A stretch of 64,000 nt of DNA, from positions 3,906,001 to 3,970,000 of the forward strand of contig NZ_CP060723.1 of NCBI RefSeq assembly GCF_014395225.1. The letters are read 5' to 3'. The DNA is from Pedobacter roseus. GTDB lineage: Bacteria; Bacteroidota; Bacteroidia; Sphingobacteriales; Sphingobacteriaceae. How positions within the stretch are numbered: the first letter of the stretch is position 1; each line of letters begins with the position of its first letter. Of this stretch, positions 18,201-26,904 are shown piece by piece. The position numbers were made by a program, and so were the translations under genes. The notes beneath the pieces were generated by a model that had not been told where the DNA came from, ran no database searches, and saw only the letters and a program-made list of their open reading frames with translations.

Positions 18201-18596
18201 TTAATAAACTTGTCCAGGCTGTACAAATTGTGCAGGTCTTTGGTTTTCTTTCGCTTTGCGTTTTCCCCTGAAAAAGAAATACAGATTGATGAACAGCATA
18301 ATCCCTAAGTAAATGGCAAAACCACCTATTTTAGAACTTAGTGCCTCAACTAAACTGCGGTAATCGTTTGCGCCGATCGTAATCTTCATAATCAACAGTG
18401 CGAAACCGATATTGAGCAGGTAAAAGCCCGTTTCGAAAAGTTTGTTAGTCGCATTCGCGATTTCTTCCCTCCCTTTAAAAATATCAAGCATATATATCTT
18501 ACTGTTTTTGAACAGCGTTTTTGAAACATAAAAAGTCAGAAAAAGTGCAATTGGTAAATAAACTGCATAGCCGATTAAAATTTTTGTCGTTTCCAT
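18201..18596 (-). CDS. Small integral membrane protein, paralog of its upstream neighbour
   Basis: A 131-residue protein with three predicted membrane helices (about 7-27, 55-75 and 88-110) and a basic, glutamine/proline-rich tail. I do not recognise a named family. Its middle (YLLNIGFALLIMKI and FINLYFFF) aligns with the gene just upstream (YYLVNIGYCAMTLV and YLNIYLL), so the two are a tandem duplicate pair separated by 18 bases and probably co-transcribed. The function is unknown; the pair could form a heteromeric membrane complex, which is a guess. Confidence 0.75.
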   Translation of the reverse strand: METTKILIGYAVYLPIALFLTFYVSKTLFKNSKIYMLDIFKGREEIANATNKLFETGFYLLNIGFALLIMKITIGANDYRSLVEALSSKIGGFAIYLGIMLFINLYFFFRGKRKAKENQRPAQFVQPGQVY

Positions 18597-18614
18597 AATG
18601 AAAAGTTTAAGGTG

Positions 18615-18962
18615 TTATTTTATTAATTTATGTATGGTATTGGTAAGCAAATAGATATTTAAATAATGAAGAACAGACAGGATGCACACAATGGTGGCCA
18701 CTTTCACCGCCATTACTTCTATAAGCTGCTGCGATGAAAGGATCGTCTCCCAGCCTACCAACGTCATGGCGCAATAGCCAATATTAACCAGGTAATAAGA
18801 AACCAAAAGCGATTTATTAATCTGCTGACAGAGATCCAAGTGATCTGGAATGAGTTCGGCAACAAAAATATTTCCGTTCCGGTAACATATCTTCCCTACC
18901 ACAACGATGATGAAAACGATAACCGTTATAAAGATGGCATATCCGAGTATATTGTAATCCAT
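18615..18962 (-). CDS. Small integral membrane protein, paralog of its downstream neighbour
   Basis: About 115 residues with three membrane helices (about 5-25, 55-75 and 85-110). I chose the ATG at 18962; the frame also allows a TTG two codons earlier. It shares the pattern LVNIGYC...L..MAVKV...LHYLNIYLL with the following gene. No motif suggests catalysis or transport. First gene of a two-gene unit. Confidence 0.72.
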   Translation of the reverse strand: MDYNILGYAIFITVIVFIIVVVGKICYRNGNIFVAELIPDHLDLCQQINKSLLVSYYLVNIGYCAMTLVGWETILSSQQLIEVMAVKVATIVCILSVLHYLNIYLLTNTIHKLIK

Positions 18963-19286
18963 AACCAAATATTTTAATTATACAACTTTCAGGAAAAAAT
19001 GAAAATATAGATTAAAAAAATAAGCCTCTTTTAAAGCATTTTGTAAATCTTTCTATTTCAATTCCCTTTCACGATGTAAAAGTAAATAAAACTTATTAAA
19101 CTTTCAAATATTATTGAAAATTCACAAAATAAAAATAGTTTTCGTTATTTTGAGTGTTGTCTGGAACCATGATTGATCAGCGAAGTTAAATTTATCGATG
19201 CAGATCTCTCCACTCCGCGTTGCTTCGGTTAAAATGACGACGACGTTTCTATTCATAGAAAACACAAAATCTTTTTGCAGCATTCT

Positions 19287-19813
19287 AACCAATGAACTAT
19301 TGGCTAATGAACCAATGAAATTTCAGCCACATATTCTCAGAAAACATGGAATACCTCATGCGTTTGTCACCCTGAGCGGATTCGAAGGGTCTTATAATGA
19401 TTTTTATTCACTGAGTACTTATGCACCACGCTAACCAATGAACCGATGGCTAATGAACCAATGACTAACAAACTTTCCAGCCACAGATTCTCAGAAAACA
19501 CGGAATACCTCATGCGTTTGTCACCCTGAGGGATAATTTATTTTATAAAAATCAATATAAATAACAGAAGAATCTTGGCGCAATGATAGGCCGCCAAATC
19601 CGTCATTGCGAGAAGGCTTTTTCAGCCGACAAAGCAATCTTTCTAACAAGGATCGCTAGCAGTAAAGATTGCTTCGTCGTTTCTCCTCGCAATGACGACC
19701 TTTCTAAATCTGTTAATGGTAGCGGAGTCGAAGGGCATTAATAATGATTTTATATTCACTGAGTACTTTTGCACCACGCTAACCAATGAACCAATGGCTA
19801 ATGAACCAATGAA
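19287..19813. repeat. Composite repeat field with duplicated 90-bp segments
   Basis: A segment starting AACCAATGAAC and ending GTCACCCTGAG occurs at 19287-19376 and again at 19433-19530. The segment ATAATGATTTTTATTCACTGAGTACTT through CTAACCAATGAACC occurs at about 19394-19464 and again at 19741-19813. Between them is a palindromic repeat (19601-19697). Similar ATGAACCAATG-type words recur at about 47150 and 57745. An open frame of 78 codons at 19198-19434 lies mostly in repeat sequence and I do not count it as a gene. The preceding part, 18963-19286, shows no feature. Confidence 0.8.
19601..19697. repeat. Palindromic interspersed repeat, family 2
   Basis: Outer arms CGTCATTGCGAG and CTCGCAATGACG, inner AAGCAATCTTTCTAA and AAAGATTGCTTCG. 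Related copies are at 26102-26193 and a half copy at 53465-53510. Confidence 0.8.
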
Positions 19814-19816
19814 CGT

Positions 19817-20554
19817 CTAATGCCTGTTTTTCAGAGCTTTTTTTATCGCCGCATCCGTTACCCCTTGCATAATCTTATAGCCGGCAAGGTTGGGGTGAAC
19901 GCCGTCAACTGTTAATTCCGGTCGCTGGCCCTTACGTTCATCAACCAATGGCGTCCAATAATCCAGCACGGTATAATTTTTCTCTTTTGCATAAGCAGCA
20001 ATCATTTCATTCAGGGAAACAATAATTTCAGCCGGTTCAATACTTTTATTCCATGGATATTGGTAAACAGGTAAATACTTACACAGTATTACTTTAATGT
20101 GGTGTAAGCGGGCCAGTTCTGCCATCGATTTGATGTTGTTCATAATCTTTTCGTTGGTTACGTGACCGGTATTTCCCGAAATATCGTTACTTCCCGCTAA
20201 AATAATCACCACCTTTGGTTTAAGGTTAATCACATCCTGCCTGAAGCGGATCAGCAACTGCGGAGAAATTTGTCCGCTTATTCCCCTATCCAGGTAAGGG
20301 TTGTTATTAAAATATTCAGGATCTTTCTGTTTCCAGAATTCAAAAATCGAACTCCCTAAAAATACCACCCGCTTTTCTTTTCGGTTTGGTGGTGGCAAAA
20401 GTTCGTTCTCTTTCTGGTATTTCGTAAGGGCCGCCCAATCATCGGCAAAGTTTTCTTTTTGAGGTTTATTGCTTAACGAATCTGTTTTCTGAGCCTGGCC
20501 GAACAAACTGACTGTAGAAATCAGCAAAATAAAAAATAAGAATTTACTTTTCAT
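19817..20554 (-). CDS. Secreted SGNH/GDSL-family esterase
   Basis: A 245-residue protein with an N-terminal signal peptide (hydrophobic residues 5-20, ending LFGQAQ). The SGNH blocks are in order: block I VVFLGSSIFEFW with the nucleophile serine in GSS in place of the more usual GDS, block II DRGISGQ, block III AGSNDIS, block V DGVHPN with Asp and His. It should hydrolyse esters in the periplasm or outside; related enzymes deacetylate polysaccharides or release acyl groups, but the substrate cannot be told. It follows the outer-membrane receptor gene on the same strand with a 59-base gap, so they may be co-transcribed. Confidence 0.9.
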   Translation of the reverse strand: MKSKFLFFILLISTVSLFGQAQKTDSLSNKPQKENFADDWAALTKYQKENELLPPPNRKEKRVVFLGSSIFEFWKQKDPEYFNNNPYLDRGISGQISPQLLIRFRQDVINLKPKVVIILAGSNDISGNTGHVTNEKIMNNIKSMAELARLHHIKVILCKYLPVYQYPWNKSIEPAEIIVSLNEMIAAYAKEKNYTVLDYWTPLVDERKGQRPELTVDGVHPNLAGYKIMQGVTDAAIKKALKNRH

Positions 20555-20613
20555 GGGATATATAATAGGTAAACGAGCGAAACGCTAAACTAAATAATCT
20601 GGGTTTAATTATT

Positions 20614-23304
20614 TTATTCGTCGGCATTAAAGTTACCATTCGTTTTACCTTTTCTGTTTCCAAACTGGCTCAGGTTATAACTCAATGTAGCCTGTACAAA
20701 ACGGCTGATAAACCTTGTCCTGTTTTCGGAAATGGAGTTATTGGTAATACTCGTACTAAAAAGTGCGCCCTGATTAAATAAATCGTTCGCCTGGACCGAG
20801 AATAGGAGTTTGTTACCTTTAAGGAATGAGGTATTTATTCCCATATTTACCAATAAAGGATTGCCGGCATATAAACTATAACCAAAATTCAAACTTTTAG
20901 AGGCCGATGCATTTACCCGGAAATGCTTACCGGGGATCCAGCTGGCACTTCCGCTCAAAGCCACAACCTGCACATTTTTAATATTCTGGTTCATTACCGA
21001 ATAGGTATTTGAACTGAAACTGTATGATGCACTGGTATTAAAAGAATATTTTTTCTGATTAAGGTTAAACCTAAATCCATTCGAAACGTTAATACCGCTA
21101 CTCCTGTTCAATACATTATCGGTATAAAAAACATTGTGGCTGTAAGCAATATTCCCGTTTATAGATAAGGACAGTTTATTATCAAGCATCCTTTTGTTGA
21201 AAGAATAATTTCCACCTACATTATAAATACCATTCACATTTTCGTAGGTGGTTTGTTGCTTTAAACTGTTCAGCGTATCACGAAGGAAAACCGTATTGCT
21301 TACCACGCTGTTGATAGCGAAAGTTCCCGATAAGCCGGCCATAATACTTAAGCCAGATTTCGTACTAAATTTATTAAAACTCAGATCAGCAGTATGGCTC
21401 GATGTGGCTTTCAGGTCGGGGTTACCAATAATCAGGTTCTGCACATCATTATTATTCCTAACCGGCTGCAGTTTGTTAAAATCGGGAGAATTGGTATAAC
21501 CATTATAGCCAAAACTCAGGTTTCCATTGTCTTTAATCTGATAGCTTAAATTGGCTGAAGGGGAAAAATTCAGCTGATAATTTTTGAGTTCCTGCCCGGT
21601 GTTCTGGTATTTACCGATGATGATGCTCGGCGAAAAATTAAGCCCAAAATTATAACTGATCCGGTTGCTATTGGTATTAAAACCGATGCTGATGTTCTGG
21701 TTAATGAAATTAGATACATAATCCTGCCCTAATGAATCGACAACAAAACTATTTCCTAAAGGATTAGTAACCGATGTAGTTTGCAGGTTCCGGCTCCTGC
21801 TTACCGAAAAACGGTATGAAAAATTTATAAAACTGTAGCCGGTACTGTCGTTTGCTTTGTTTAAAGAGTTGGAAAACTGGATATTTCCGCCAAAGTTAGA
21901 ATTTGATGTATTGTTATCTACCAAACGGTTTAATAACGAATCTTTAACCAGTACATTGGTGGTTTCGTTATAATAACGGATAATATCATTAATGGTACTG
22001 TTGCTATTTCCTCCACTGCTGCCAAAATTGAAACCCATGGATAGCGAACGTTTGTTATTGGCTAAACGCCTCGACCAGTTTATGCTTCCATTAAGATTTG
22101 GATTACTATTTCGGGAACCTGAATTGGAAATAAGATCCTGCTTGATGTAGCCTGTTTTATTGGAGGTAGAAAAAGCATCATTCCGGGTATTAGCCAAAGA
22201 GCCAGCCAGCGAAGCATTAAAATAATTCTTTTTTGTAGCGCCATTTAAACCCAGATTAATGTTGTTGTTTAAAGAGTTGGATTTATTGGCGCTTTCCCTT
22301 AAATCGTAAATGGTTCCCTGCGGGTTAAAAGTTTCGAGGTAATTGCTCTGGATGGATTTATTGGTGCCGCTGCTAAAATTATAACTCCCGTTAACGCTAA
22401 TTTCTTTTGAAAGTTTATCCCTGATATTACCGTTCAACGCGCCATTATTCATTTCGCTAAACTCATTATTAGTAATGCCATAGCGACCGCCAAAACCAAT
22501 CTGCTTTGTTTTTTTCCATATACTGCCGTTGGTTCCCAGGTTATGCGCGTTATTCGTAGCAGAATTTAAATTTACCCCTCCAAAAATGCCTTTATCCATC
22601 CCAGGCTTGGTAACCAGGTTCAACATTTTTTGTGGGGTACCGATTTTTATCCCGGTAAAATTAGCTTCATCACCATAATCATCAATTACCTGTAGTTTGG
22701 CAATAATATCTGCTGGTAACTGCCTGATGTAATCTTCTACATTACTGGTAAAAAAATCTTCACCGTTTACCCGCAGCTTGGTCATTTTTTTTCCCATTGC
22801 CGTAACAGCACCTTTTTCATCAACCTCGATGCCCTGTAACTGCTTTAAAAGATCTTCTACCTTGTCGTTATCCCTAATGGTATAGGCCCCTGCATTGTAT
22901 TCGATGGTATCTTTTTTGATTTTAATGGGATCAACCTTTACTTTAACCTCTACATCTTCGAGGCGGATGCTTTCCGTTTTGAGCATAATCGGATCCAGAT
23001 CTGAACTTTTTTTGGAAGATTCGATTTCGTAAAGTGATGCATAAGGTTTATAACCCAATGCCGTAATTCTTAGGTAGAATTTGTTGTGGCCTACTTTTGA
23101 AAATGTAAAACCGCCCTTCGAATCTGAATTAGTCCGGAGGGTATCTTTATCGGTAATCAATCGGATACTTACCCCCTCAATGGGCTTTTTTAAAGAATCG
23201 ATTACCTGGCCGCTTATTTTAAACTGAGACTGAGCGAGAGCGTTAAAGGAGAAAGTGATCAGTATAAAAAATAATAAAAAGCATAAATTATTGCTTTTTC
23301 TCAT
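20614..23304 (-). CDS. TonB-dependent-receptor-like outer-membrane beta-barrel protein
   Basis: An 896-residue protein. A signal peptide ends NALAQ (residue 25). Residues about 27-110 are a carboxypeptidase-regulatory (Ig-like) domain starting FKISGQVID. A plug-like region follows (IEYNAGAYTIRDNDKVEDLLKQLQGIEVDEKG, then LRVNGEDFF...). The rest is a long beta-barrel rich in N, S, G and aromatic residues. This is the OMP_b-brl_3 type common in Bacteroidota, which lacks a SusD partner; none is present here. The ligand is unknown. Its start codon overlaps the end of the DUF1456 gene by 17 bases, so the two are translationally linked. Confidence 0.92.
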   Translation of the reverse strand: MRKSNNLCFLLFFILITFSFNALAQSQFKISGQVIDSLKKPIEGVSIRLITDKDTLRTNSDSKGGFTFSKVGHNKFYLRITALGYKPYASLYEIESSKKSSDLDPIMLKTESIRLEDVEVKVKVDPIKIKKDTIEYNAGAYTIRDNDKVEDLLKQLQGIEVDEKGAVTAMGKKMTKLRVNGEDFFTSNVEDYIRQLPADIIAKLQVIDDYGDEANFTGIKIGTPQKMLNLVTKPGMDKGIFGGVNLNSATNNAHNLGTNGSIWKKTKQIGFGGRYGITNNEFSEMNNGALNGNIRDKLSKEISVNGSYNFSSGTNKSIQSNYLETFNPQGTIYDLRESANKSNSLNNNINLGLNGATKKNYFNASLAGSLANTRNDAFSTSNKTGYIKQDLISNSGSRNSNPNLNGSINWSRRLANNKRSLSMGFNFGSSGGNSNSTINDIIRYYNETTNVLVKDSLLNRLVDNNTSNSNFGGNIQFSNSLNKANDSTGYSFINFSYRFSVSRSRNLQTTSVTNPLGNSFVVDSLGQDYVSNFINQNISIGFNTNSNRISYNFGLNFSPSIIIGKYQNTGQELKNYQLNFSPSANLSYQIKDNGNLSFGYNGYTNSPDFNKLQPVRNNNDVQNLIIGNPDLKATSSHTADLSFNKFSTKSGLSIMAGLSGTFAINSVVSNTVFLRDTLNSLKQQTTYENVNGIYNVGGNYSFNKRMLDNKLSLSINGNIAYSHNVFYTDNVLNRSSGINVSNGFRFNLNQKKYSFNTSASYSFSSNTYSVMNQNIKNVQVVALSGSASWIPGKHFRVNASASKSLNFGYSLYAGNPLLVNMGINTSFLKGNKLLFSVQANDLFNQGALFSTSITNNSISENRTRFISRFVQATLSYNLSQFGNRKGKTNGNFNADE

Positions 23305-23521
23305 CCCTCGGACCTCTTTTGTAAATTACAAGACCATTTAAAAAATTACGCAAAATCTGGTCGCCACAAGGTTTAAAATTCTCATGGTCTTCATTTCTGA
23401 AAATATCGCCCAGTTCTGCTTTGGTTACCTTAAAGCCAACCAGGTCGCAAATAGTGATAATATCTTCTGTTTTTAATGATAAGGCTACTCTTAGTTTTTT
23501 TAATATATCGTTGTTGCTCAT
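23288..23521 (-). CDS. DUF1456 family protein (single-domain)
   Basis: A 77-residue basic protein matching one DUF1456 repeat: NNDILKKLRVALSL, a LVGFKVTKAELGDIFR segment and CGDQILRNFLNGLVIY. The family prototype YehS is about twice as long with two such repeats, so this is a half-length version. The fold and role are unknown; nucleic-acid binding has been suggested for the family but is not shown here. The gene overlaps the receptor gene start by 17 bases. It has the same direction as the receptor and the helicase. Confidence 0.85.
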   Translation of the reverse strand: MSNNDILKKLRVALSLKTEDIITICDLVGFKVTKAELGDIFRNEDHENFKPCGDQILRNFLNGLVIYKRGPRDEKKQ

Positions 23522-23530
23522 GCTTTTTTT

Positions 23531-23618
23531 AATGATGGAATGACGGAATGATTGAATGACAGAATGATTGAATGATTGAATGATTGAATGATTGAATGAT
23601 TAAATGATTGAATGTTTA
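23531..23618. repeat. 8-bp microsatellite (GAATGATT)n
   Basis: Consecutive near-perfect copies of GAATGATT between the helicase and DUF1456 genes, with variants GGAATGAC and TAAATGAT at the edges. It lies within about 100 bases upstream of the DUF1456 start and could alter promoter spacing when copy number changes. Confidence 0.85.
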
Positions 23619-23637
23619 AAGTTATTAATGAACCAAA

Positions 23638-24942
23638 CTAACTCGCAATTTCTAATTTAAGTTTTTTTCCTTTAATTTTTTCACCGCTTAAATCTTTTAA
23701 CAGTTTTTCTACTTTGCCTCTTTTAACCGCTACATAACTCGTGGTATCTTTCACTTCGATCAATCCCAGATCTTCTTTTGCTAAATTACCTTTTTGCAAA
23801 AATAAACCTACAATATCTATCTTATTAATTTTATCTTTCTTGCCATGGGCCAGGTATAAAGTTACCCAATCACTTGCTTCCGGCAATTTATATTTATCCG
23901 ATAAAACTTCTTCCTCAATGTCATCAGGTAAATATTTATAATTTTCTTCGGTAGTTAAAATAGCATAAGCCGTTCCTTTGGCGTGCATCCGCGCAGTCCT
24001 GCCATTGCGGTGAATGTAAGCATCTTCGGTGTAAGGCAATTGGTAATGCACAATATGTTCCACTTCAGGAATATCGAGACCACGTGCTGCCAGATCGGTT
24101 GTAATCAAAATCCTGTGACTGCCATTTCTAAATTTTAGTAAAGCCTTTTCACGGTCGAACTGTTCCATACCGCCGTGAAAAACATCATGACCCAAACCGT
24201 TTTCAAAAAGCAGATCGCTAATGCGGTCGACAGTTTCCCTGTGATTACAAAAAACCAAAGTATTTTTACTGCCGATTTTACTCAATAACCTGAATAGATA
24301 ATCCAGCTTTTCATCAGCGGGGACTATTATTTTTTTGAGCTTTAAATCTGGTTTGGCTTCGATATTCTTTGAAAAATCGACTTCAACCGGCGTTTTTATT
24401 TTCACAAAACCTGGAATTTCTTCCATTTTGGTTGCTGAGGTTAATATCCGTTGCTTTAAGGAAAGAAGTGAACCGATGATATAAGACATATCATTTTCAA
24501 AACCGAACTCGAGCGATTTATCAAATTCATCCAATACTAAAGTTTCGATAAAAGATTCGTCAAAATTCTGATGTTCCAAATGATAAGCGATCCTACCCGG
24601 CGTACCAATCAAAACTGCAGGCGGGTGGGCAAGATTATTTTTCTCTATCCTTACAGCATGGCCGCCATAACAACAGTTTACTTTAAAAGAAGTACCCATC
24701 TGCTTAAAAACCTGCTCTATTTGCAGGGCAAGCTCTCTTGAAGGAACCAATACCAAAGCCTGAACGCCTTTAACGCCAGTTTTTAAATTGGAAAGTAAAG
24801 GCAATAAAAACGCCAACGTTTTACCTGAACCCGTTGGCGCAATCAATATCACATCTTTACCGGTTTTAGCTGCATGTAAAGAAGCTTCCTGCATCTCGTT
24901 AAGTGCAGAAATATTTAATTTTTTTAAGGCATTTTCTATCAT
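23638..24942 (-). CDS. DEAD-box-family RNA helicase with DEFD motif and DbpA-like C-terminus
   Basis: A 434-residue ATP-dependent RNA helicase. Motifs: Q-motif region NEMQ, Walker A APTGSGKT (35-42), PSRELA, TPGR, motif II DEFD (138-141) in place of DEAD, SAT (169-171), and in the second RecA domain HRNGRTAR. The last 70 residues (YVAVKRGKVEKLLKDL...GKKLKLEIA) resemble the DbpA RNA-binding domain that targets 23S rRNA, which suggests ribosome assembly; the link to rRNA is by family only. The change of alanine to phenylalanine in motif II is mild and also seen in relatives. It may be co-transcribed with the small upstream gene 16 bases away. Confidence 0.9.
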   Translation of the reverse strand: MIENALKKLNISALNEMQEASLHAAKTGKDVILIAPTGSGKTLAFLLPLLSNLKTGVKGVQALVLVPSRELALQIEQVFKQMGTSFKVNCCYGGHAVRIEKNNLAHPPAVLIGTPGRIAYHLEHQNFDESFIETLVLDEFDKSLEFGFENDMSYIIGSLLSLKQRILTSATKMEEIPGFVKIKTPVEVDFSKNIEAKPDLKLKKIIVPADEKLDYLFRLLSKIGSKNTLVFCNHRETVDRISDLLFENGLGHDVFHGGMEQFDREKALLKFRNGSHRILITTDLAARGLDIPEVEHIVHYQLPYTEDAYIHRNGRTARMHAKGTAYAILTTEENYKYLPDDIEEEVLSDKYKLPEASDWVTLYLAHGKKDKINKIDIVGLFLQKGNLAKEDLGLIEVKDTTSYVAVKRGKVEKLLKDLSGEKIKGKKLKLEIAS

Positions 24943-24958
24943 TCCGCCATAAAGGTAA

Positions 24959-25210
24959 TCATTTCTCTTTAGGGCAAAAACGGTACCCTAAGTTAAGGTT
25001 TAAAAAACCTGTTCTGAGTTTACGAAGGGTCGAAAAATTTAATCTTTTATCTAACAACATCAGCATATTGCCACGTTTAGACATTGATGACTGCACTTTT
25101 TCATTAACGGCATCAACAGATGATAAAATCCTGTCAGCCAGTTCATCCGCAAATTTATTGGCCCTGCTATTTTGTAATAATTGAAGTTCTTGAATTAGTT
25201 CTGCTCTCAT
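24959..25210 (-). CDS. Small basic hypothetical protein upstream of the helicase gene
   Basis: An 83-residue protein with a helical N-terminal half (MRAELIQELQLLQNSRANKF...) and a basic C-terminal half ending GYRFCPKEK. No family is recognised. Support for a real gene is its position: same strand and 16 bases ahead of the helicase gene, with a plausible ATG preceded by an AT-rich leader. There is no membrane segment or signal. Confidence 0.5.
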   Translation of the reverse strand: MRAELIQELQLLQNSRANKFADELADRILSSVDAVNEKVQSSMSKRGNMLMLLDKRLNFSTLRKLRTGFLNLNLGYRFCPKEK

Positions 25211-25448
25211 AATTAAGAATTTTTAATGAATGTACTCATATTTAACGACCCTATAAATGATTTGTTTCAATAATTTAAAGGTTGATCTGAATTATTATCA
25301 CTAACTTGTTGATAACTAACTTTTTGTTAGCAAATAAACAATCTGCACTTAACATATATTTAATTTATAGCGCTTATTTTTATAAAAACCTGATTACCAT
25401 TTGTCCCAAAGGGGATTCCTTTGGAATTAACCTCAAAAAACATAATGT

Positions 25449-25922
25449 ATGACGTGGAAAAAATTTAGTGGCGAAGTTATTCAGTCTTCAATCCTTGAAG
25501 AAGTAGAAAAAGCAATTATCAGAGAAACCGAAAATGGTTTTAAACTCAAAGTTTGCATCGGAACCGACTCCCAGGTAAAAGGTGCAACAACTGATTTTGC
25601 AACCGTAATTGTATTGTTAAGAGAACATCATGGCGGTTTTATGTATATCCACCAGGAAAAAAGCACACAACAGGTAAGCATTAAAGAAAGAATGCTGATG
25701 GAAGTGCAGAAATCAATTGAAACAGCTTATTCTATCTGCGATTTGCTTGATATTTATGATGTAGCATTAGAAGTACATGCCGATATCAACACCAGCCCGT
25801 CCTTTAAATCAAACAAAGCGCTAAATGATGCCATGGGTTATATTTTAAGTATGGGTTTTATTTTTAAGGCCAAACCAGAAGCATTTGCCAGTTCAACCTG
25901 TGCGGATAAGATGGTACATTAG
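25449..25922 (+). CDS. YkuK-family RNase H-like protein
   Basis: A 157-residue cytosolic protein of the YkuK/DUF458 family with an RNase H-like fold. The acidic residues expected at the active site are visible: GTDSQVK (about 37-43), a glutamate in IKERMLMEV, DVALEVHADIN (about 108-118) and the C-terminal CADKMVH. The family is predicted to be a nuclease, but its role is not established. Length is normal. It starts a plus-strand unit after a 240-base AT-rich spacer and is followed by 500 bases of repeat-containing sequence. Confidence 0.88.
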   Translation: MTWKKFSGEVIQSSILEEVEKAIIRETENGFKLKVCIGTDSQVKGATTDFATVIVLLREHHGGFMYIHQEKSTQQVSIKERMLMEVQKSIETAYSICDLLDIYDVALEVHADINTSPSFKSNKALNDAMGYILSMGFIFKAKPEAFASSTCADKMVH

Positions 25923-26426
25923 GATGGAGGATGGGGATTAGTCCGAAAGTCAGGGGGACCGAAGCCTAGCCTTTATTCCCAATATTATTAAGCTAAACAT
26001 CAGTTGTTGTCAGTCTGAGCTTGTTGAAGACCTTTTATAGTCGAAAATAAAGATAACCTGTCCTTTGACAAACCACTATTGACAGCGCCCATTAATGCTA
26101 TCGTCATTGCTGGTACGAAGCAATCTTCCCTGCTAACGCTCCATGTTAGAAAGATTGCTTCTTCAGCTGAAAAACCCTTTCTCGCAATTGACGACCTTTT
26201 GCAGACTAGCATTTGCCCAAAAAATCTGTCATTGGTACTGATTTCTATAAAATAAATTATCCCTCAGGATGACATTTTTTTTGTTTTTCTCTTTAATTGA
26301 TTCTTCCCTGCACGGGAGTGACGAATTTATAGCGCCCCACACTGCAATCTTTGCGTTTCCCTTTGCAAACTTTGCGGTTAAACCCAACAAAACCGCATCT
26401 TTGTTGTTGTAGTTTAAAACAAGCAT
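25923..26426. other. Gene-free interval with palindromic repeats
   Basis: It holds one family-2 palindromic repeat (26102-26193) and a fragment beginning CCCTCAGGATGACA that resembles the edges of such repeats. Short frames here are not credible genes. Confidence 0.6.
26102..26193. repeat. Palindromic interspersed repeat, family 2 (second copy)
   Basis: Arms CGTCATTGC / GCAATTGACG and GAAGCAATCTT / AAGATTGCTTC; same family as 19601-19697. Confidence 0.72.
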
Positions 26427-26894
26427 TTGAAAACTTACAGATTAGAATTTACGCAGAAACTCCCAATCGATTTAGATACTGCATGGGACTTTTTCTCTTC
26501 GCCTTTAAACCTGGCAGAAATTACCCCTAAAGACATGACTTTTGATGTTACCTCGCCAAATATGGCCAACACCAAAATGTATCCTGGTTTAATTATTACT
26601 TACAAGGTTTCTCCCCTTTTTGGAATTAAGTTAAGTTGGGTAACCGAAATTACACATGTTAAGGATAAAGAATATTTTATAGACGAGCAGCGTTTCGGTC
26701 CATTTGCTTTCTGGCACCATCAACATCATTTCGAAAAAATAGATGGAGGAGTTTTAATGCACGATACCTTACACTATAGCATAGGCTGGGGACCGATTGG
26801 CGGTATCGCAAATGCGGTAATCGTGAATAACAAAATCAATGAAATTTTTAAGTTTCGTTATCAAAAAGTTGAAGAACTTTTCGGTAAATTTTAA
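26427..26894 (+). CDS. SRPBCC (START-like) family protein
   Basis: A 155-residue protein with the lipid/ligand-binding helix-grip fold: the KLPIDLDTAWDFFSSPLNL opening, SWVTEITHV and DEQRFGPFAFWHH in the middle and a long C-terminal helix (KINEIFKFRYQKVEELF). This subgroup is frequent in Bacteroidota and is of unknown function. The best start is a TTG at 26427, because the conserved N-terminal strand (KTYRLEF) begins there and the next ATG is 37 codons later; use of TTG is unusual here. No partner genes. It is convergent with the DUF4468 gene, 10 bases away. Confidence 0.85.
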   Translation: MKTYRLEFTQKLPIDLDTAWDFFSSPLNLAEITPKDMTFDVTSPNMANTKMYPGLIITYKVSPLFGIKLSWVTEITHVKDKEYFIDEQRFGPFAFWHHQHHFEKIDGGVLMHDTLHYSIGWGPIGGIANAVIVNNKINEIFKFRYQKVEELFGKF

Positions 26895-26904
26895 CCTAAA
26901 GCGC

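Noticed and set aside
19198-19434. 78-codon frame
   Set aside because: It runs through duplicated repeat words and has no recognisable protein features.
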